Shown here one piece after another: positions 35,091 through 44,093 of a stretch of 63,986 bases of DNA; within the stretch, counting starts at the first letter, position 1; each line of letters opens with the position of its first letter. Both the position numbers and the translations under genes were made by a program. The notes beneath the pieces were generated by a model. It searched no databases. It saw only the letters and a program-made list of their open reading frames with translations, and was not told the origin of the DNA. This DNA comes from an uncultured Clostridia bacterium (lineage in GTDB: Bacteria > Bacillota > Clostridia > Christensenellales > Borkfalkiaceae), in assembly GCA_944367535.1 (NCBI GenBank), contig CALVWQ010000010.1, forward strand, positions 1 to 63,986, given 5' to 3'.

Positions 35091-37242
35091 CTTCTATATA
35101 CTTACACTTCTTATTTGAGCACTTTATATGCCCATCTTCTTCTATAAGATATGCACCGCATTCAGGGCACTTTTTACCCGTAGGTTTATCCCAGCTCATA
35201 AAATTACAGCCGGGATACCCCGAACAACCGTAAAATATCTTACCGCTCTTTCCGTGTTTTATAAGAGTAGGTTTACCGCACTCGGGGCATATACCCGCCT
35301 CCTCCGCGAGACTTACGGTGTTTTTGCATTTGGGATAATTGGAACATGCGAGGAATTTTCCGAATTTTCCCTCTCTCTCCACCATTATCCCGCCGCACTT
35401 TTCGCAGATTCTGTCCGTCGGAATGACTACCTTCTCATTTACCGCTTTTATATTTTTACACTGAGGATAGTTTGAGCAAGAATAATAATTTCCGTAACGC
35501 CCGCTGTTTATAGTCATGGGCGCGCCGCATTTTTCGCAAATAATATCAGTTATTTTGGATTTTTTGAGTTGCTCTTCAAAAGGTCCGTAAAAATCGGCTA
35601 TAAGTTTATGCCAATCCTTTCCGCCCTCGCCTATATCGTCGAGTTGGTCCTCCATCTTGGCGGTAAACCCGACGTTCATTATCTCCGGGAAATATTTCAC
35701 AAGAAAATCTATAAGCGAATAACTTATATCGTTTGGTACAAGATATTTTTTCTCCTTACGGACATACTCACGCTTTTTATCGGTTAATTTTGCCATTATG
35801 GTCGCGTAAGTCGAAGGTCTGCCTATTCCCTTGTCTTCCATGTTCTTTATTAGCGTGGCCTCGGTAAACCTTACCGGCGGCTTCGTGAATTTCTGCTCTT
35901 TGGTTATCTTGCCGAGTTCAAGTTTTTCGCCCGCGGAAAGCGGAGGTATAAGTGCGTTTCCGCTCTCATCGTCCTCGTCTTTGCGCGTGTCGTCGTATAC
36001 AGCGGTATATCCCTTGAAAATAAGCGTCTTACCGCTTGTTTTAAGCGTATAATTTGCCGCTTTGACATCCACGGCAACGCTGTCGTATAAAGCTTCCGAC
36101 ATCTGCGAAGCTATAAACCTGTCGTAAATAAGTTTATAGAGTTTATACTGATTTTTATCGAGAATTCCCTGAACGCTCTCGGGAGTTCTTTTTAAATCTA
36201 TCGGCCGAATCGCCTCGTGCGCGTCCTGCGCGTCCTTTTTGGATTTGTAAAAATTCGGTTTTGCGGGTAAATATTTCTCCCCGTAATTTTTTAAAATATA
36301 GTCGAGCGCACTCCTTTGCGCGTCGGCGGAAATGCGCACCGAGTCGGTTCGCATGTAAGTTATCAGCGCGACGTTGCCCTGCGGCGTCTCCACGCCCTCG
36401 TAAAGTCTTTGCGCTATGTGCATGACCTGCGGCGCGGTGATGTTGAGTTTTATCGAACCGTCCTGCTGCAATGTACTCGTTATAAACGGAGCTGGCGCGT
36501 GGGATTTTACCACAGATTTTTTTACGTTTCCTACAAAAAATTCGGAATTTTTAAGGGTGTTTTCCACCTCGTCCGCCTCTTTTGCGTCTGACGGTTTATA
36601 TTTTTTCCCGTCTTTTTCAACGAGCAGAACTTTAAACTTTTCTTTTGCGGCATTTGCCAGTTCGGCTTTTATGTTCCAGTATTCCTGCGGTTTGAAGGCC
36701 TGAATGTCGCGCTCTCTGTCGACCACCATTTTAAGGGCGACTGACTGAACTCTGCCCGCGGAAAGCGTTTCGTTGAGTCTCGAACTCGCCGCAGGCGAAA
36801 CGCTGTATCCGACTATCCTGTCTAGCACCCTCCTCGCCTGTTGCGCGTCAACGAGATTTTTATCTATCACGCGCGGATTTGCAAGTGCCGATTTTACCGC
36901 TTTTTCGGAAATTTCGTTGAACTCTATCCTGTTCGCGGCATTCTTGTCAAGTTCGAGGACTTCCGCAAGATGCCAAGAAATAGCCTCTCCTTCTCTGTCG
37001 GGGTCGGTCGCAAGATAAACTTTTTCTGCCTTGGAAGCGTCGTCTTTTAATCTCTTTATGTCCTGTTTTTTCTCGGGCGGGATTTCATAGGTCGGTTCAA
37101 AACCCGCGTTTATTTTTACGCCCAGTTTATTCACCGGTAAATCCCTGACGTGTCCTTTCGACGCGTCTACTTTATAATCGCCTTTCAAAAATTTCTCTAT
37201 GGTCTTTGCTTTGTGCGGCGATTCGACAATTATCAGTTTCAT
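35077..37242 (-). CDS. topA: DNA topoisomerase I
   Basis: This type IA topoisomerase relaxes negative supercoils. It has 721 residues. A TOPRIM domain (1-115) carries Glu7 and DPDREGEA at 80-87. The active-site Tyr296 lies in ALITYMRTDS, and SAGRVQSVAL is standard. The C-terminus holds four zinc-ribbon repeats (CEKCGAP, CEKCGGI, CPECGKP, CPECGAY), of which the last is shorter. It follows dprA with no gap. Confidence 0.97.
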   Translation of the reverse strand: MKLIIVESPHKAKTIEKFLKGDYKVDASKGHVRDLPVNKLGVKINAGFEPTYEIPPEKKQDIKRLKDDASKAEKVYLATDPDREGEAISWHLAEVLELDKNAANRIEFNEISEKAVKSALANPRVIDKNLVDAQQARRVLDRIVGYSVSPAASSRLNETLSAGRVQSVALKMVVDRERDIQAFKPQEYWNIKAELANAAKEKFKVLLVEKDGKKYKPSDAKEADEVENTLKNSEFFVGNVKKSVVKSHAPAPFITSTLQQDGSIKLNITAPQVMHIAQRLYEGVETPQGNVALITYMRTDSVRISADAQRSALDYILKNYGEKYLPAKPNFYKSKKDAQDAHEAIRPIDLKRTPESVQGILDKNQYKLYKLIYDRFIASQMSEALYDSVAVDVKAANYTLKTSGKTLIFKGYTAVYDDTRKDEDDESGNALIPPLSAGEKLELGKITKEQKFTKPPVRFTEATLIKNMEDKGIGRPSTYATIMAKLTDKKREYVRKEKKYLVPNDISYSLIDFLVKYFPEIMNVGFTAKMEDQLDDIGEGGKDWHKLIADFYGPFEEQLKKSKITDIICEKCGAPMTINSGRYGNYYSCSNYPQCKNIKAVNEKVVIPTDRICEKCGGIMVEREGKFGKFLACSNYPKCKNTVSLAEEAGICPECGKPTLIKHGKSGKIFYGCSGYPGCNFMSWDKPTGKKCPECGAYLIEEDGHIKCSNKKCKYIEDAKS

Positions 37243-38337
37243 TCATTCCTCCGAGCCGGTGCGCGTCAGTCCGTAAACGTTTACGCCCGTCTTTGCCAAA
37301 ATTCCCTTTATTTCGAGTGATGATATCAAAGGCATCAGTTCATGTATTTTCTTATGCGTGTCGCGGCAAATGACATCTATATGTTTGGCACCGTCTTTCA
37401 ACGAAACCGTAACCGCTTTTTCATCATCGGTAAGGATTATTTTCTCTTCTATATTATTCTTTCCGTAAAATTCTGTTACATCTTCGGGCGAATCGGTCAG
37501 CATCGCGCCGCGCTTGATTAGTTCGTTACAGCCCGCGCCCGAAGCGATTCCCACGCTGTACGGCACGCAGAACAAATCTTTTCCGTATTCGCCCGCATAT
37601 TCCGCAGTATATAGCGTCCCGCTCTTTAATCCTCCGCTGATAACTATTACTCCGCGCGAAAGCCCCGCAATTATTCTGTTTCTAACGGGAAAAAAGTACT
37701 TTAAAGGTACCGTCTCGGGCGGGCTTTCGGATATTACCAACCCTTTTTCCGCAATTTCTTCAAAAAGCGGTAAATGCGTCTTGGGATATATGTTATCAAA
37801 TCCGCCGGCAATTACCGAAATAATTTTTCCGTCGGAGTCGAGTGTTTTTCTAATCACTGCGGCGTCTACTCCCTCCGCTATACCCGTAACGAGCGTAAAC
37901 CCGCATTCGGAAAGACATTTTGCATAGTTTTCCGCAATCCTTAAAGATAAGGGAAGACTTTTTCTGCTCCCGACAATGCCCAGAATTTCTCCTTTTAAAA
38001 GTCCCGTATCGCCTTTCGCATACAAAACCAGCGGAGGGACGGGAGTATTTTTCAAGGCCTCGGGATATTCATCGGAATGAAGAGTTATCGCTTTGATGTT
38101 ACGTCGTTTTAAGCCTTTAAGCAGATAATCGAGATATGCGGGATTCGCCGAATTTTTAACGGTATTAAATAATCCTTCGCCTATTTCGGATATGAGATAA
38201 TCTCTGCCTCGCGAAAGTACTTCGCCAATATTAAGGCTATCCGCCACCATTCCGAACAGCTTTTGTTTATGTCTGTATTCAAGCCCCAGAAAACTGTCAA
38301 GCCAGATATAGCACAATTCTTCGTTGGTGTATTTCAT
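37243..38337 (-). CDS. dprA: DNA-processing protein DprA
   Basis: DprA binds single-stranded DNA and loads RecA during natural transformation. It has 364 residues: an N-terminal helical region, a Rossmann-like core with LGIVGSRKSLP, VTGIAEGVDAA and IAGLSRGVIVISG, and a C-terminal winged-helix-like part (about 300-364). Other competence genes are not seen apart from yifB/comM upstream. The gene is first in the run to topA and has two overlapping promoters. Confidence 0.95.
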   Translation of the reverse strand: MKYTNEELCYIWLDSFLGLEYRHKQKLFGMVADSLNIGEVLSRGRDYLISEIGEGLFNTVKNSANPAYLDYLLKGLKRRNIKAITLHSDEYPEALKNTPVPPLVLYAKGDTGLLKGEILGIVGSRKSLPLSLRIAENYAKCLSECGFTLVTGIAEGVDAAVIRKTLDSDGKIISVIAGGFDNIYPKTHLPLFEEIAEKGLVISESPPETVPLKYFFPVRNRIIAGLSRGVIVISGGLKSGTLYTAEYAGEYGKDLFCVPYSVGIASGAGCNELIKRGAMLTDSPEDVTEFYGKNNIEEKIILTDDEKAVTVSLKDGAKHIDVICRDTHKKIHELMPLISSLEIKGILAKTGVNVYGLTRTGSEE

Positions 38338-38363
38338 GATACATTTTTTTACAAAAATATTTT

Positions 38364-38405
38364 ATATTAAAACTATTATTGTACAGTGTCAATAAGTTGT
38401 GTCAA
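38364..38405 (-). promoter_or_regulatory. Two overlapping promoters of the dprA-topA operon
   Basis: On the minus strand TTGACA (38405-38400), 16 bases, TACAAT (38383-38378). A second TTGACA (38392-38387), 17 bases, TAATAT (38369-38364) follows. The two -35 elements form a 13-base-spaced direct repeat of ATTGACAC. The ATG of dprA is at 38337. Confidence 0.75.
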
Positions 38406-38428
38406 TACGCTGCCGGAATTTTATTTTG

Positions 38429-39940
38429 TCAGGAATTGCGATAACTTACCGCCTCCATGACGTGAACGGGTTTTATTTCCGGCGATTCGGCAAGGTCGGC
38501 TATAGTCCTTGCTACCTTTATTATCCTGCTCCTCGCCCGAGGCGAAAGGTGCAGTCTTTCATAAGCGCTTTTAAGAACTTTTTCACACTCCGCCGAAAGC
38601 GGACAATACGCCGCCAGATGTTTTTCGCCCATCTCGCTGTTAGTCAGGATTTTATCTTTTGCGAACCTGTTTGCCTGAATTTCCCGTGCGCGGTTGACCC
38701 GTGCCCTCACCGTCTCGCTCGTCTCGCCTTTCTCGTCGCCCGTGAGTTCCGTATACTTTACACCGTCGACTTCCACTTTTATGTCTATTCTGTCGAGAAG
38801 CGGTCCCGAAATTTTAGCCTTATATTTTGCTATCTGCGCGGGAGTGCATGTGCAAGGTTTATCCTCCGACCCGAAATTTCCGCACGGGCAGGGATTCATA
38901 CTGCCACACAGCATGAAGTTGGCGGGATATCTGACGCTCCCCGAAGCGCGGGAAACGGTAATAACGCCGTCTTCCAAAGGCTGCCGGAGTGCTTCCAGAG
39001 CCGAACGCGAATATTCGGGCATTTCGTCTAAAAACAACACACCGTTATGCGCAAGGCTTATTTCGCCGGGTCTTAAATCCGAACCGCCTCCCGTAATGGA
39101 AACTGTCGTGGCGGTATGGTGCGGAGACCTGAAAGGTCTTGTGAAAACAAGCCCTTCGCCGTCGTCGAGATTTCCCGCGACCGAATGTATCTTTGTCGTT
39201 TCAAGCGCCTCGCGGAAAGTCATGTCGGGCATAATTGTGGGAATACATTTTGCGAGCATAGTCTTGCCCGTCCCCGGGGCGCCTACAAATAAAATATTGT
39301 GTCCGCCCGAAACGGCGACTTCGAGAGCGCGTTTTGCAACCGTCTGACCTTTCACGAGCGAAAGGTCAGCGTCGTAAATCCTGCTTTTGCAATAAGACGA
39401 AAAATCTGCGTTTTTAACGGCTCGCAGCGGCGAAAGTCCCGATAAATGGTCAATAACTTCTTTCAGATTATGCGCGGCATAAATTTCCGCGCCCGCGACA
39501 AAAGACGCTTCTTTCGCATTATCCGCAGGAACTATGAATTTAGCATAACCGTTTTGAGCAGCGGATATCACCGACGGCAATACACCGTTTATACGCCTTA
39601 AACTCCCGTCAAGCGAGAGCTCGCCCATAAATACGATTCCTTTTATGTCGGCAACGAGTTGTCCCGTCGCTTTTAAAACGCCTATCGCGAGCGGAAGGTC
39701 GAAGACCGAGCCTTCTTTTCTGACGTCCGCGGGCGCAAGATTTGCCGTAATTCTGCGCGGCGGAACGCTTCGACCGCTGTTCATGATTGCCGAGCGCACT
39801 CTGTTGCGCGCTTCCTTGACGGCGGTGTCGGCAAGTCCGACTATATCGAATGCGGGCAATCCCGTCGTAACGTCTACTTCGACGGTTACGGGAAATCCGT
39901 TGAGTCCCGTCAAAGCAAAGCTTTCGGTTTTTGCAATCAT
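38429..39940 (-). CDS. YifB/ComM family Mg-chelatase-like AAA+ ATPase
   Basis: This AAA+ helicase-like protein is related to ComM, which promotes branch migration in natural transformation. It has 503 residues from the ATG at 39940 (AAGGAAC upstream). A Lon-protease-like N-domain (about 1-170) precedes the ATPase with GAPGTGKT, the Walker B VLFLDEMPEYSR and a zinc-like CPCGNFGSEDKPCTC motif, and the C-terminal Mg-chelatase domain. Its neighbour downstream is dprA, a common pairing. I did not use the longest frame because its first 21 residues lie in an AT-rich spacer. Confidence 0.93.
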   Translation of the reverse strand: MIAKTESFALTGLNGFPVTVEVDVTTGLPAFDIVGLADTAVKEARNRVRSAIMNSGRSVPPRRITANLAPADVRKEGSVFDLPLAIGVLKATGQLVADIKGIVFMGELSLDGSLRRINGVLPSVISAAQNGYAKFIVPADNAKEASFVAGAEIYAAHNLKEVIDHLSGLSPLRAVKNADFSSYCKSRIYDADLSLVKGQTVAKRALEVAVSGGHNILFVGAPGTGKTMLAKCIPTIMPDMTFREALETTKIHSVAGNLDDGEGLVFTRPFRSPHHTATTVSITGGGSDLRPGEISLAHNGVLFLDEMPEYSRSALEALRQPLEDGVITVSRASGSVRYPANFMLCGSMNPCPCGNFGSEDKPCTCTPAQIAKYKAKISGPLLDRIDIKVEVDGVKYTELTGDEKGETSETVRARVNRAREIQANRFAKDKILTNSEMGEKHLAAYCPLSAECEKVLKSAYERLHLSPRARSRIIKVARTIADLAESPEIKPVHVMEAVSYRNS

Positions 39941-40085
39941 TTCCGTTCCTTTTTTTCCGAAATATAAACAAGGCGCCGCCATCCGAAAAGACAAAAACTG
40001 CAATCGTTCAAACGCCCTATTTTAATGATTATATAATATTTAATCGCAAAAGTAAAATATTTATAACCAAAAAAAGTCAAAAAAA

Positions 40086-40111
40086 AACTTACCGAATAGT
40101 TCCGGTAAGTT
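40086..40111 (-). terminator. Terminator of rplS
   Basis: A 9-bp stem AACTTACCG / CGGTAAGTT with an 8-base loop is followed on the minus strand by a run of T (plus A at 40079-40087). It lies 14 bases past the rplS stop and before yifB. Confidence 0.88.
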
Positions 40112-40124
40112 CTTCCGTCGTGTT

Positions 40125-40475
40125 TTATCTGTCTTTTCTCTCTCTGACCTTGGCGGCTTTGCCCGTCCTTTCTCTGAGATAGTAAAGTTTGGCGCGGCGA
40201 ACGCTGCCTTTTCTCACCACAACGATGTCCGCGACCTTCGGCGAGTGAATGGGGAAAGTTTTTTCCACGCCCACGCCGAAAGAAATTCTCCTCACCGTAA
40301 ACGTCTCGGAAATGCCTCCGTGTTTTCTCGCGATGACGATACCTTCAAACGCCTGTAATCTTTCCCTGTCGCCTTCGATAACCTTTACCATGACTTTGAC
40401 GGTATCGCCGACGCTGAATTCGGGAATAGAACTTTTAAGATTTTCCTTGTCAATTGACTCAATAATTCCGTTCAT
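40125..40475 (-). CDS. rplS: 50S ribosomal protein L19
   Basis: This 116-residue large-subunit protein sits at the subunit interface. It has [37 protein letters not shown] and [12 protein letters not shown], all characteristic, and the length is normal. It is monocistronic here, with its own promoter, leader and terminator. In many Bacillota it follows trmD; here it follows yraN, at the end of the same gene neighbourhood. Confidence 0.98.
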   Translation of the reverse strand: MNGIIESIDKENLKSSIPEFSVGDTVKVMVKVIEGDRERLQAFEGIVIARKHGGISETFTVRRISFGVGVEKTFPIHSPKVADIVVVRKGSVRRAKLYYLRERTGKAAKVRERKDR

Positions 40476-40498
40476 TGCTTAAACCTCCTATAAACTAA

Positions 40499-40531
40499 GC
40501 GTTCATTGTGCGATTTTGCAAAGCGGAACGC
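40499..40531 (-). promoter_or_regulatory. Possible L19 autoregulatory leader hairpin
   Basis: Between the promoter and the AGGAGG site of rplS there is a leader of about 65 bases with the pair GCGTTC / GAACGC (40499-40504, 40526-40531) closing an inner GC-rich stem. Rfam describes L19 leader RNAs in Bacillota. I could not match the consensus by eye, so this is tentative. Confidence 0.3.
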
Positions 40532-40545
40532 CCGTAAGCCTATAT

Positions 40546-40574
40546 AATATACCACAATTTTATTATGTTTGCAA
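40546..40574 (-). promoter_or_regulatory. Promoter of rplS
   Basis: Minus-strand -35 TTGCAA (40574-40569), 17-base spacer, -10 TATATT (40551-40546). A small palindrome of GCGTTTTT and its complement overlaps the yraN stop just upstream (40575-40595). Confidence 0.7.
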
Positions 40575-40580
40575 GCGTTT

Positions 40581-40946
40581 TTAACCGAAAAACGCATTTT
40601 CTATGTGATTTATTTGCCCGTCACGTATCTCAATCACATCGAAACGGCAGGGAGCGTTGACCTTGCCCTCTTTTACAAGATATTCTTCCGCGACCATAAA
40701 GTATTTTTCGCGTTTTTTATAGCCTACCGCCTCCGAAGGGCTTCCGAAAGAATCGTCAGAGCGGGTCTTGACTTCCACAAATACAACCGTGTCGCCGTCC
40801 TCGGCGATTATGTCTATTTCGCCTATACGCGTCCTGAAATTGCGCGCGAGGATTTTATATTTTTTTTCTTTTAAAAACTCCGCGGCTTTTACTTCTCCCG
40901 CGTGTCCCAGAAGTTTTTTATAAAAGTTCTTCTGTGCAATCTGCAA
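40581..40946 (-). CDS. YraN/UPF0102 family nuclease-like protein
   Basis: This 121-residue restriction-endonuclease-fold protein of unknown role has the family motif GEIDIIAEDGDTVVFVEVKTR near 42-62, where E, D and EVK form a nuclease-like centre. The start is TTG at 40946. A full AAGGAGG ribosome site lies 7 bases upstream, and no ATG fits the family N-terminus. This makes it overlap the end of rnhB by 58 bases, so translation is coupled. The rnhB-yraN pair is common in bacteria. Confidence 0.93.
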   Translation of the reverse strand: MQIAQKNFYKKLLGHAGEVKAAEFLKEKKYKILARNFRTRIGEIDIIAEDGDTVVFVEVKTRSDDSFGSPSEAVGYKKREKYFMVAEEYLVKEGKVNAPCRFDVIEIRDGQINHIENAFFG

Positions 40947-41497
40947 GGTCCCGCCTCCTTTATTTTATTTATGTGCAACGCTGTACCGTATCCCTTGTTT
41001 TTATCGAAACCGTATTCGGGAAATTCCTTTGCGTAACCGCACATAAGTTCGTCCCTGTAAACTTTCGCTATTATCGACGCGCACGCTATCGTATAACTCA
41101 AATTATCGCCTTTAACTATGTACTCGGCATTTATTTTAAGGTGCGTATCCAGCCCGTCCACAAGCGTTATGTCTGGCATAATCGTAAGTCCTTTCACAGC
41201 ATTTTCCATACATTTTCGCACCGCTTGCAAAATATTTATCTTGTCTATTTCTTCCTGTGAAATTTCCGCAATGTTATAACACACCGCCCTATCCAAAATA
41301 ATCCGCGAGAGTTCTTTTCTTTTTCTTTCGGAGAGTTTTTTACTGTCATTCACCCCCTCGATGAAATTGTCCGTCGGCATGATTACCGCGGCACACACAA
41401 CGGGTCCTGCAAGAGGTCCTCTGCCCGCTTCGTCTACGCCGGCAATATATTTTAATCCCGACGCAAGATACTTTCTTTCGTATAAATAATTATCCAT
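40889..41497 (-). CDS. rnhB: Ribonuclease HII
   Basis: RNase HII cuts RNA in RNA-DNA hybrids and removes single ribonucleotides from DNA. From the ATG at 41497 it has 202 residues. The metal-binding motif is GVDEAGRGPLAG (Asp22, Glu23), with VNDSKKLSERKR and the later ASIIAKVYRDE. The start is set by the rbgA stop 1-2 bases before. Its last 58 bases are shared with yraN in another frame. Confidence 0.96.
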   Translation of the reverse strand: MDNYLYERKYLASGLKYIAGVDEAGRGPLAGPVVCAAVIMPTDNFIEGVNDSKKLSERKRKELSRIILDRAVCYNIAEISQEEIDKINILQAVRKCMENAVKGLTIMPDITLVDGLDTHLKINAEYIVKGDNLSYTIACASIIAKVYRDELMCGYAKEFPEYGFDKNKGYGTALHINKIKEAGPCRLHRRTFIKNFWDTREK

Positions 41498-41498
41498 T

Positions 41499-42332
41499 TC
41501 AATCCAAAAATATCTTTCCCGTTCTACCCTTGCGGAAGTCGTCAATGACTGCCTTAGAACACCTTTCGTAATCGTACTCTCCGCCCCTTAACAAAAAGCC
41601 GCGCTTCTCACAAATGCCATTCATGATTTCAAGGGCGGATGCAGTTACGTCTTCCGTACCGTATCGCTCTGTTAAAAGTTTAGGATACTTTACCTTTATT
41701 TCGTTTATAAACTCATACGCCAAATCGTTGAAATCTATATTGGCGTCGTTCATGCTTCCTATATATGCAAGGTGCCTCGCCGCAGTCTGACTTTCAAAAG
41801 CGGGAGGCATAGTACCCGGCGTATCGAGCAATTCGAGCTCTCTTATTCTTACCCATTGCTTGCCTTTGGTTACTCCCGCCTTATTACCCGTCGCCGCCTT
41901 TTTCCCGCCTGTAAGCGCGTTTATTATCGTAGACTTGCCCGTATTAGGTATACCCGCCACCATGAATCTGACAGGCTTAAATACGCCTTTTTCTTTGTTT
42001 TTTTCAAGCTTGTCTTTAAGTAGAGCAAAAATTTTATCGTAAAGCATGTCGACGGTATGCTTGTCCGTCGCACTTACGGCAATTGCCGAAAGCCCCTTTT
42101 CTTCAAACCGCGCGACGGACCTTGCTACGTCTTTTTTATCCACGAGGTCTGCCTTGTTAAGGACGTAAAGCACCCTTTTATCGGCAAACAGATTATTGAG
42201 TTTTACATTTACCGAGGATTCAGGCGCGCGCGCGTCAAGAACCATCATGACTCCGTCAACCGATTTAAGGTTTTCGCGCATCATGCGCATTGCCGCCGTC
42301 ATGTGTCCGGGGAACCATTGCAAATGCTGCAT
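41499..42332 (-). CDS. rbgA: Ribosome biogenesis GTPase YlqF/RbgA
   Basis: This circularly permuted GTPase helps late assembly of the 50S subunit. It has 277 residues, with the permuted order: NKADL (G4) near 59-63 comes before the P-loop GIPNTGKST (G1) and DTPGTMPP (G3). The N-terminus MQHLQWFPGHMTAAMR is the family signature. trmD ends 2 bases before it. Confidence 0.96.
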   Translation of the reverse strand: MQHLQWFPGHMTAAMRMMRENLKSVDGVMMVLDARAPESSVNVKLNNLFADKRVLYVLNKADLVDKKDVARSVARFEEKGLSAIAVSATDKHTVDMLYDKIFALLKDKLEKNKEKGVFKPVRFMVAGIPNTGKSTIINALTGGKKAATGNKAGVTKGKQWVRIRELELLDTPGTMPPAFESQTAARHLAYIGSMNDANIDFNDLAYEFINEIKVKYPKLLTERYGTEDVTASALEIMNGICEKRGFLLRGGEYDYERCSKAVIDDFRKGRTGKIFLD

Positions 42333-42334
42333 AA

Positions 42335-43003
42335 TTATTTCTCCAATAAATCCGGTCGTCTTTCCGCAGTTATTTTTTCAGACTGCTCTTTCCGCCACTT
42401 GTCTATTTCCGCGTGATTCCCGCTCAAAAGCACTTCGGGAACCTTAATACCTCGGAATTCCTGCGGCTTTGTGTAATGAGGATATTCGAGCATGCCCGCG
42501 GAAAAACTTTCCTGGAATAGCGATTCACCGTTTATCACTCCGCCCACATACCTGCATACAGCGTCAGTAACCGCCATTGCGGGGATTTCGCCGCCCGTAA
42601 GGACATAGTCGCCTATCGATATCTCCTCGTCGATGCAAAGGTCGAGCGCGCGCTGGTCCACTCCCTCGTAATGTCCGCACAGAATCAAAAGTCTGTCATG
42701 AGAGCAAAGATTTAAAACTTTCTCCTGATTGAATACCGTGCCTTTCGGCGACATATAAATGCGGCGGGCTTTATGGTCGGGGTCAATCGCCTCTATCGCC
42801 GATACGACGGGCTGAGCAGTCATCACCATTCCTGCGCCGCCGCCGAAAGGCGTATCGTCGCACTTCCTGTGTTTATCAAGGGTATATTCCCTGATGTCAT
42901 AAACGTTTATGATAACTTTTCCGTCTTGTACCGCCCTGCCTATTATACTCGTTTTAAGCGGCGCGAACATTTCGGGAAAAAGAGTAAGTATATCAATCCT
43001 CAT
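42335..43003 (-). CDS. trmD: tRNA (guanine-N1)-methyltransferase
   Basis: TrmD makes m1G37 in tRNA and prevents frameshifting. The 222-residue SPOUT enzyme has FGGGAGMVM, LLILCGHYEGVDQRAL and SIGDYVLTGGEIPAM, which form the trefoil-knot SAM site. The C-terminal domain is slightly short but complete. It overlaps the end of rimM by 11 bases. Confidence 0.97.
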   Translation of the reverse strand: MRIDILTLFPEMFAPLKTSIIGRAVQDGKVIINVYDIREYTLDKHRKCDDTPFGGGAGMVMTAQPVVSAIEAIDPDHKARRIYMSPKGTVFNQEKVLNLCSHDRLLILCGHYEGVDQRALDLCIDEEISIGDYVLTGGEIPAMAVTDAVCRYVGGVINGESLFQESFSAGMLEYPHYTKPQEFRGIKVPEVLLSGNHAEIDKWRKEQSEKITAERRPDLLEK

Positions 43004-43502
43004 AACACACTATCTCCGAAAACCGCGTCTCTTTGACCGTTATCGTTTTGTCTTCGATATCGACTCTTACGAGCGCGTCTTTTAAAAAGGGAAACCTTGC
43101 AACGGAACCCCCGCCGCAATCGAGCGTAAAAACATCGGTATGCGCCGAAGTCACTTCTGTTACATTACCTATCGTTTTTCCCGTGTCCGTAATTACTTTA
43201 CAGCCTATTATATCCGCGATGTAATAACTGTCGCGCGCAAGCGGCGCGGCGTCCTCGCGGCGAACGCAAAGGTATTTGCCGCGCAAATTTTCGGCAGCAT
43301 TCCTGTCCGCAATCCCGTAAAGCCCGACTATTACCGCATCTCCCGCAAGGCGCGCCGATATAATCTTATACTTTTCTCCGTCTATAATGGTTTCTTTTAA
43401 TTTCAAAAATCTCGACGGGTCGTCGGTCAGCGGCATGACTTTAACTTCTCCGCGTATGCCCTGCGGTCTCGAAATAAGACCTATCCTGAAAATTTCCTGC
43501 AT
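42993..43502 (-). CDS. rimM: 16S rRNA processing protein RimM
   Basis: RimM assists 30S maturation and binds ribosomal protein S19. From the ATG at 43502 it has 169 residues. The N-terminal RimM barrel holds IGLISRPQGIRGEVKVMPLT, and a PRC-barrel C-domain follows (YIADIIGCKVI). I dropped nine codons of the longest frame because the family starts just before the IGLI strand. Confidence 0.95.
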   Translation of the reverse strand: MQEIFRIGLISRPQGIRGEVKVMPLTDDPSRFLKLKETIIDGEKYKIISARLAGDAVIVGLYGIADRNAAENLRGKYLCVRREDAAPLARDSYYIADIIGCKVITDTGKTIGNVTEVTSAHTDVFTLDCGGGSVARFPFLKDALVRVDIEDKTITVKETRFSEIVCYED

Positions 43503-43525
43503 ATCGTAAGAGCAAAAGCGGGGAA

Positions 43526-43768
43526 TCAATTTTCCCCGCGTTCCTTTATTTCAAGATTATATTTTTTGTTCTCGTTCTGTCCGCCGACACGCACGAGCGT
43601 GCGAAGCGCCTTGGCGATTTTACCCTGTCTGCCGATTACCTTACCCATATCCTCGGGGTCAAGCGTAACTTTTACGGTTACCATATTCCCGCGCTCAATG
43701 ACTTCATAATCTATTTTGTCGGGTTGTTCGGCAAAACTGCCGATTACATATTTTATAAGTTCAACCAT
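43526..43768 (-). CDS. khpA: KH-domain RNA-binding protein KhpA (YlqC)
   Basis: This 80-residue single KH-domain protein has the GxxG loop VIGRQGKIAKALRTLV. KhpA works with KhpB (Jag) as a global RNA chaperone and affects cell division in Bacillota. It sits between rpsP and rimM as in most relatives. Confidence 0.96.
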   Translation of the reverse strand: MVELIKYVIGSFAEQPDKIDYEVIERGNMVTVKVTLDPEDMGKVIGRQGKIAKALRTLVRVGGQNENKKYNLEIKERGEN

Positions 43769-43782
43769 TCATCGCACCTCCG

Positions 43783-44076
43783 TTATTTGGATTTGCGAAC
43801 TTTGGTCTTTGTCGGCGAGAGTTTTGTGGGTTTGGGTAAAATACCCTGATTGATAAGAATATTTTTTACGGTTTCCGTCGGCTGAACGCCCTTCGCGAGC
43901 CAATCTTTCGCCTTATCGGCGTCGATAACAATCTCTGCGGGATTAGCCGTGGGATTGTAATGCCCCACCTTGTCCACATACGCTCCGTCGCGAGCATTTC
44001 TGCTGTCCGTGATAACGATACGGTAGAACGGCGATTTCTTGTCACCCATTCTCGTAAGTCTCATTTTTACTGCCAT
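43783..44076 (-). CDS. rpsP: 30S ribosomal protein S16
   Basis: This 97-residue S16 begins MAVKMRLTRMGDKKSPFYRI, which identifies the family, followed by DSRNARDG and GHYNPTANP. The C-terminal tail of basic residues is normal. It follows ffh by 17 bases. Confidence 0.98.
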   Translation of the reverse strand: MAVKMRLTRMGDKKSPFYRIVITDSRNARDGAYVDKVGHYNPTANPAEIVIDADKAKDWLAKGVQPTETVKNILINQGILPKPTKLSPTKTKVRKSK

Positions 44077-44093
44077 TTTTCTATTCTCCTTTT

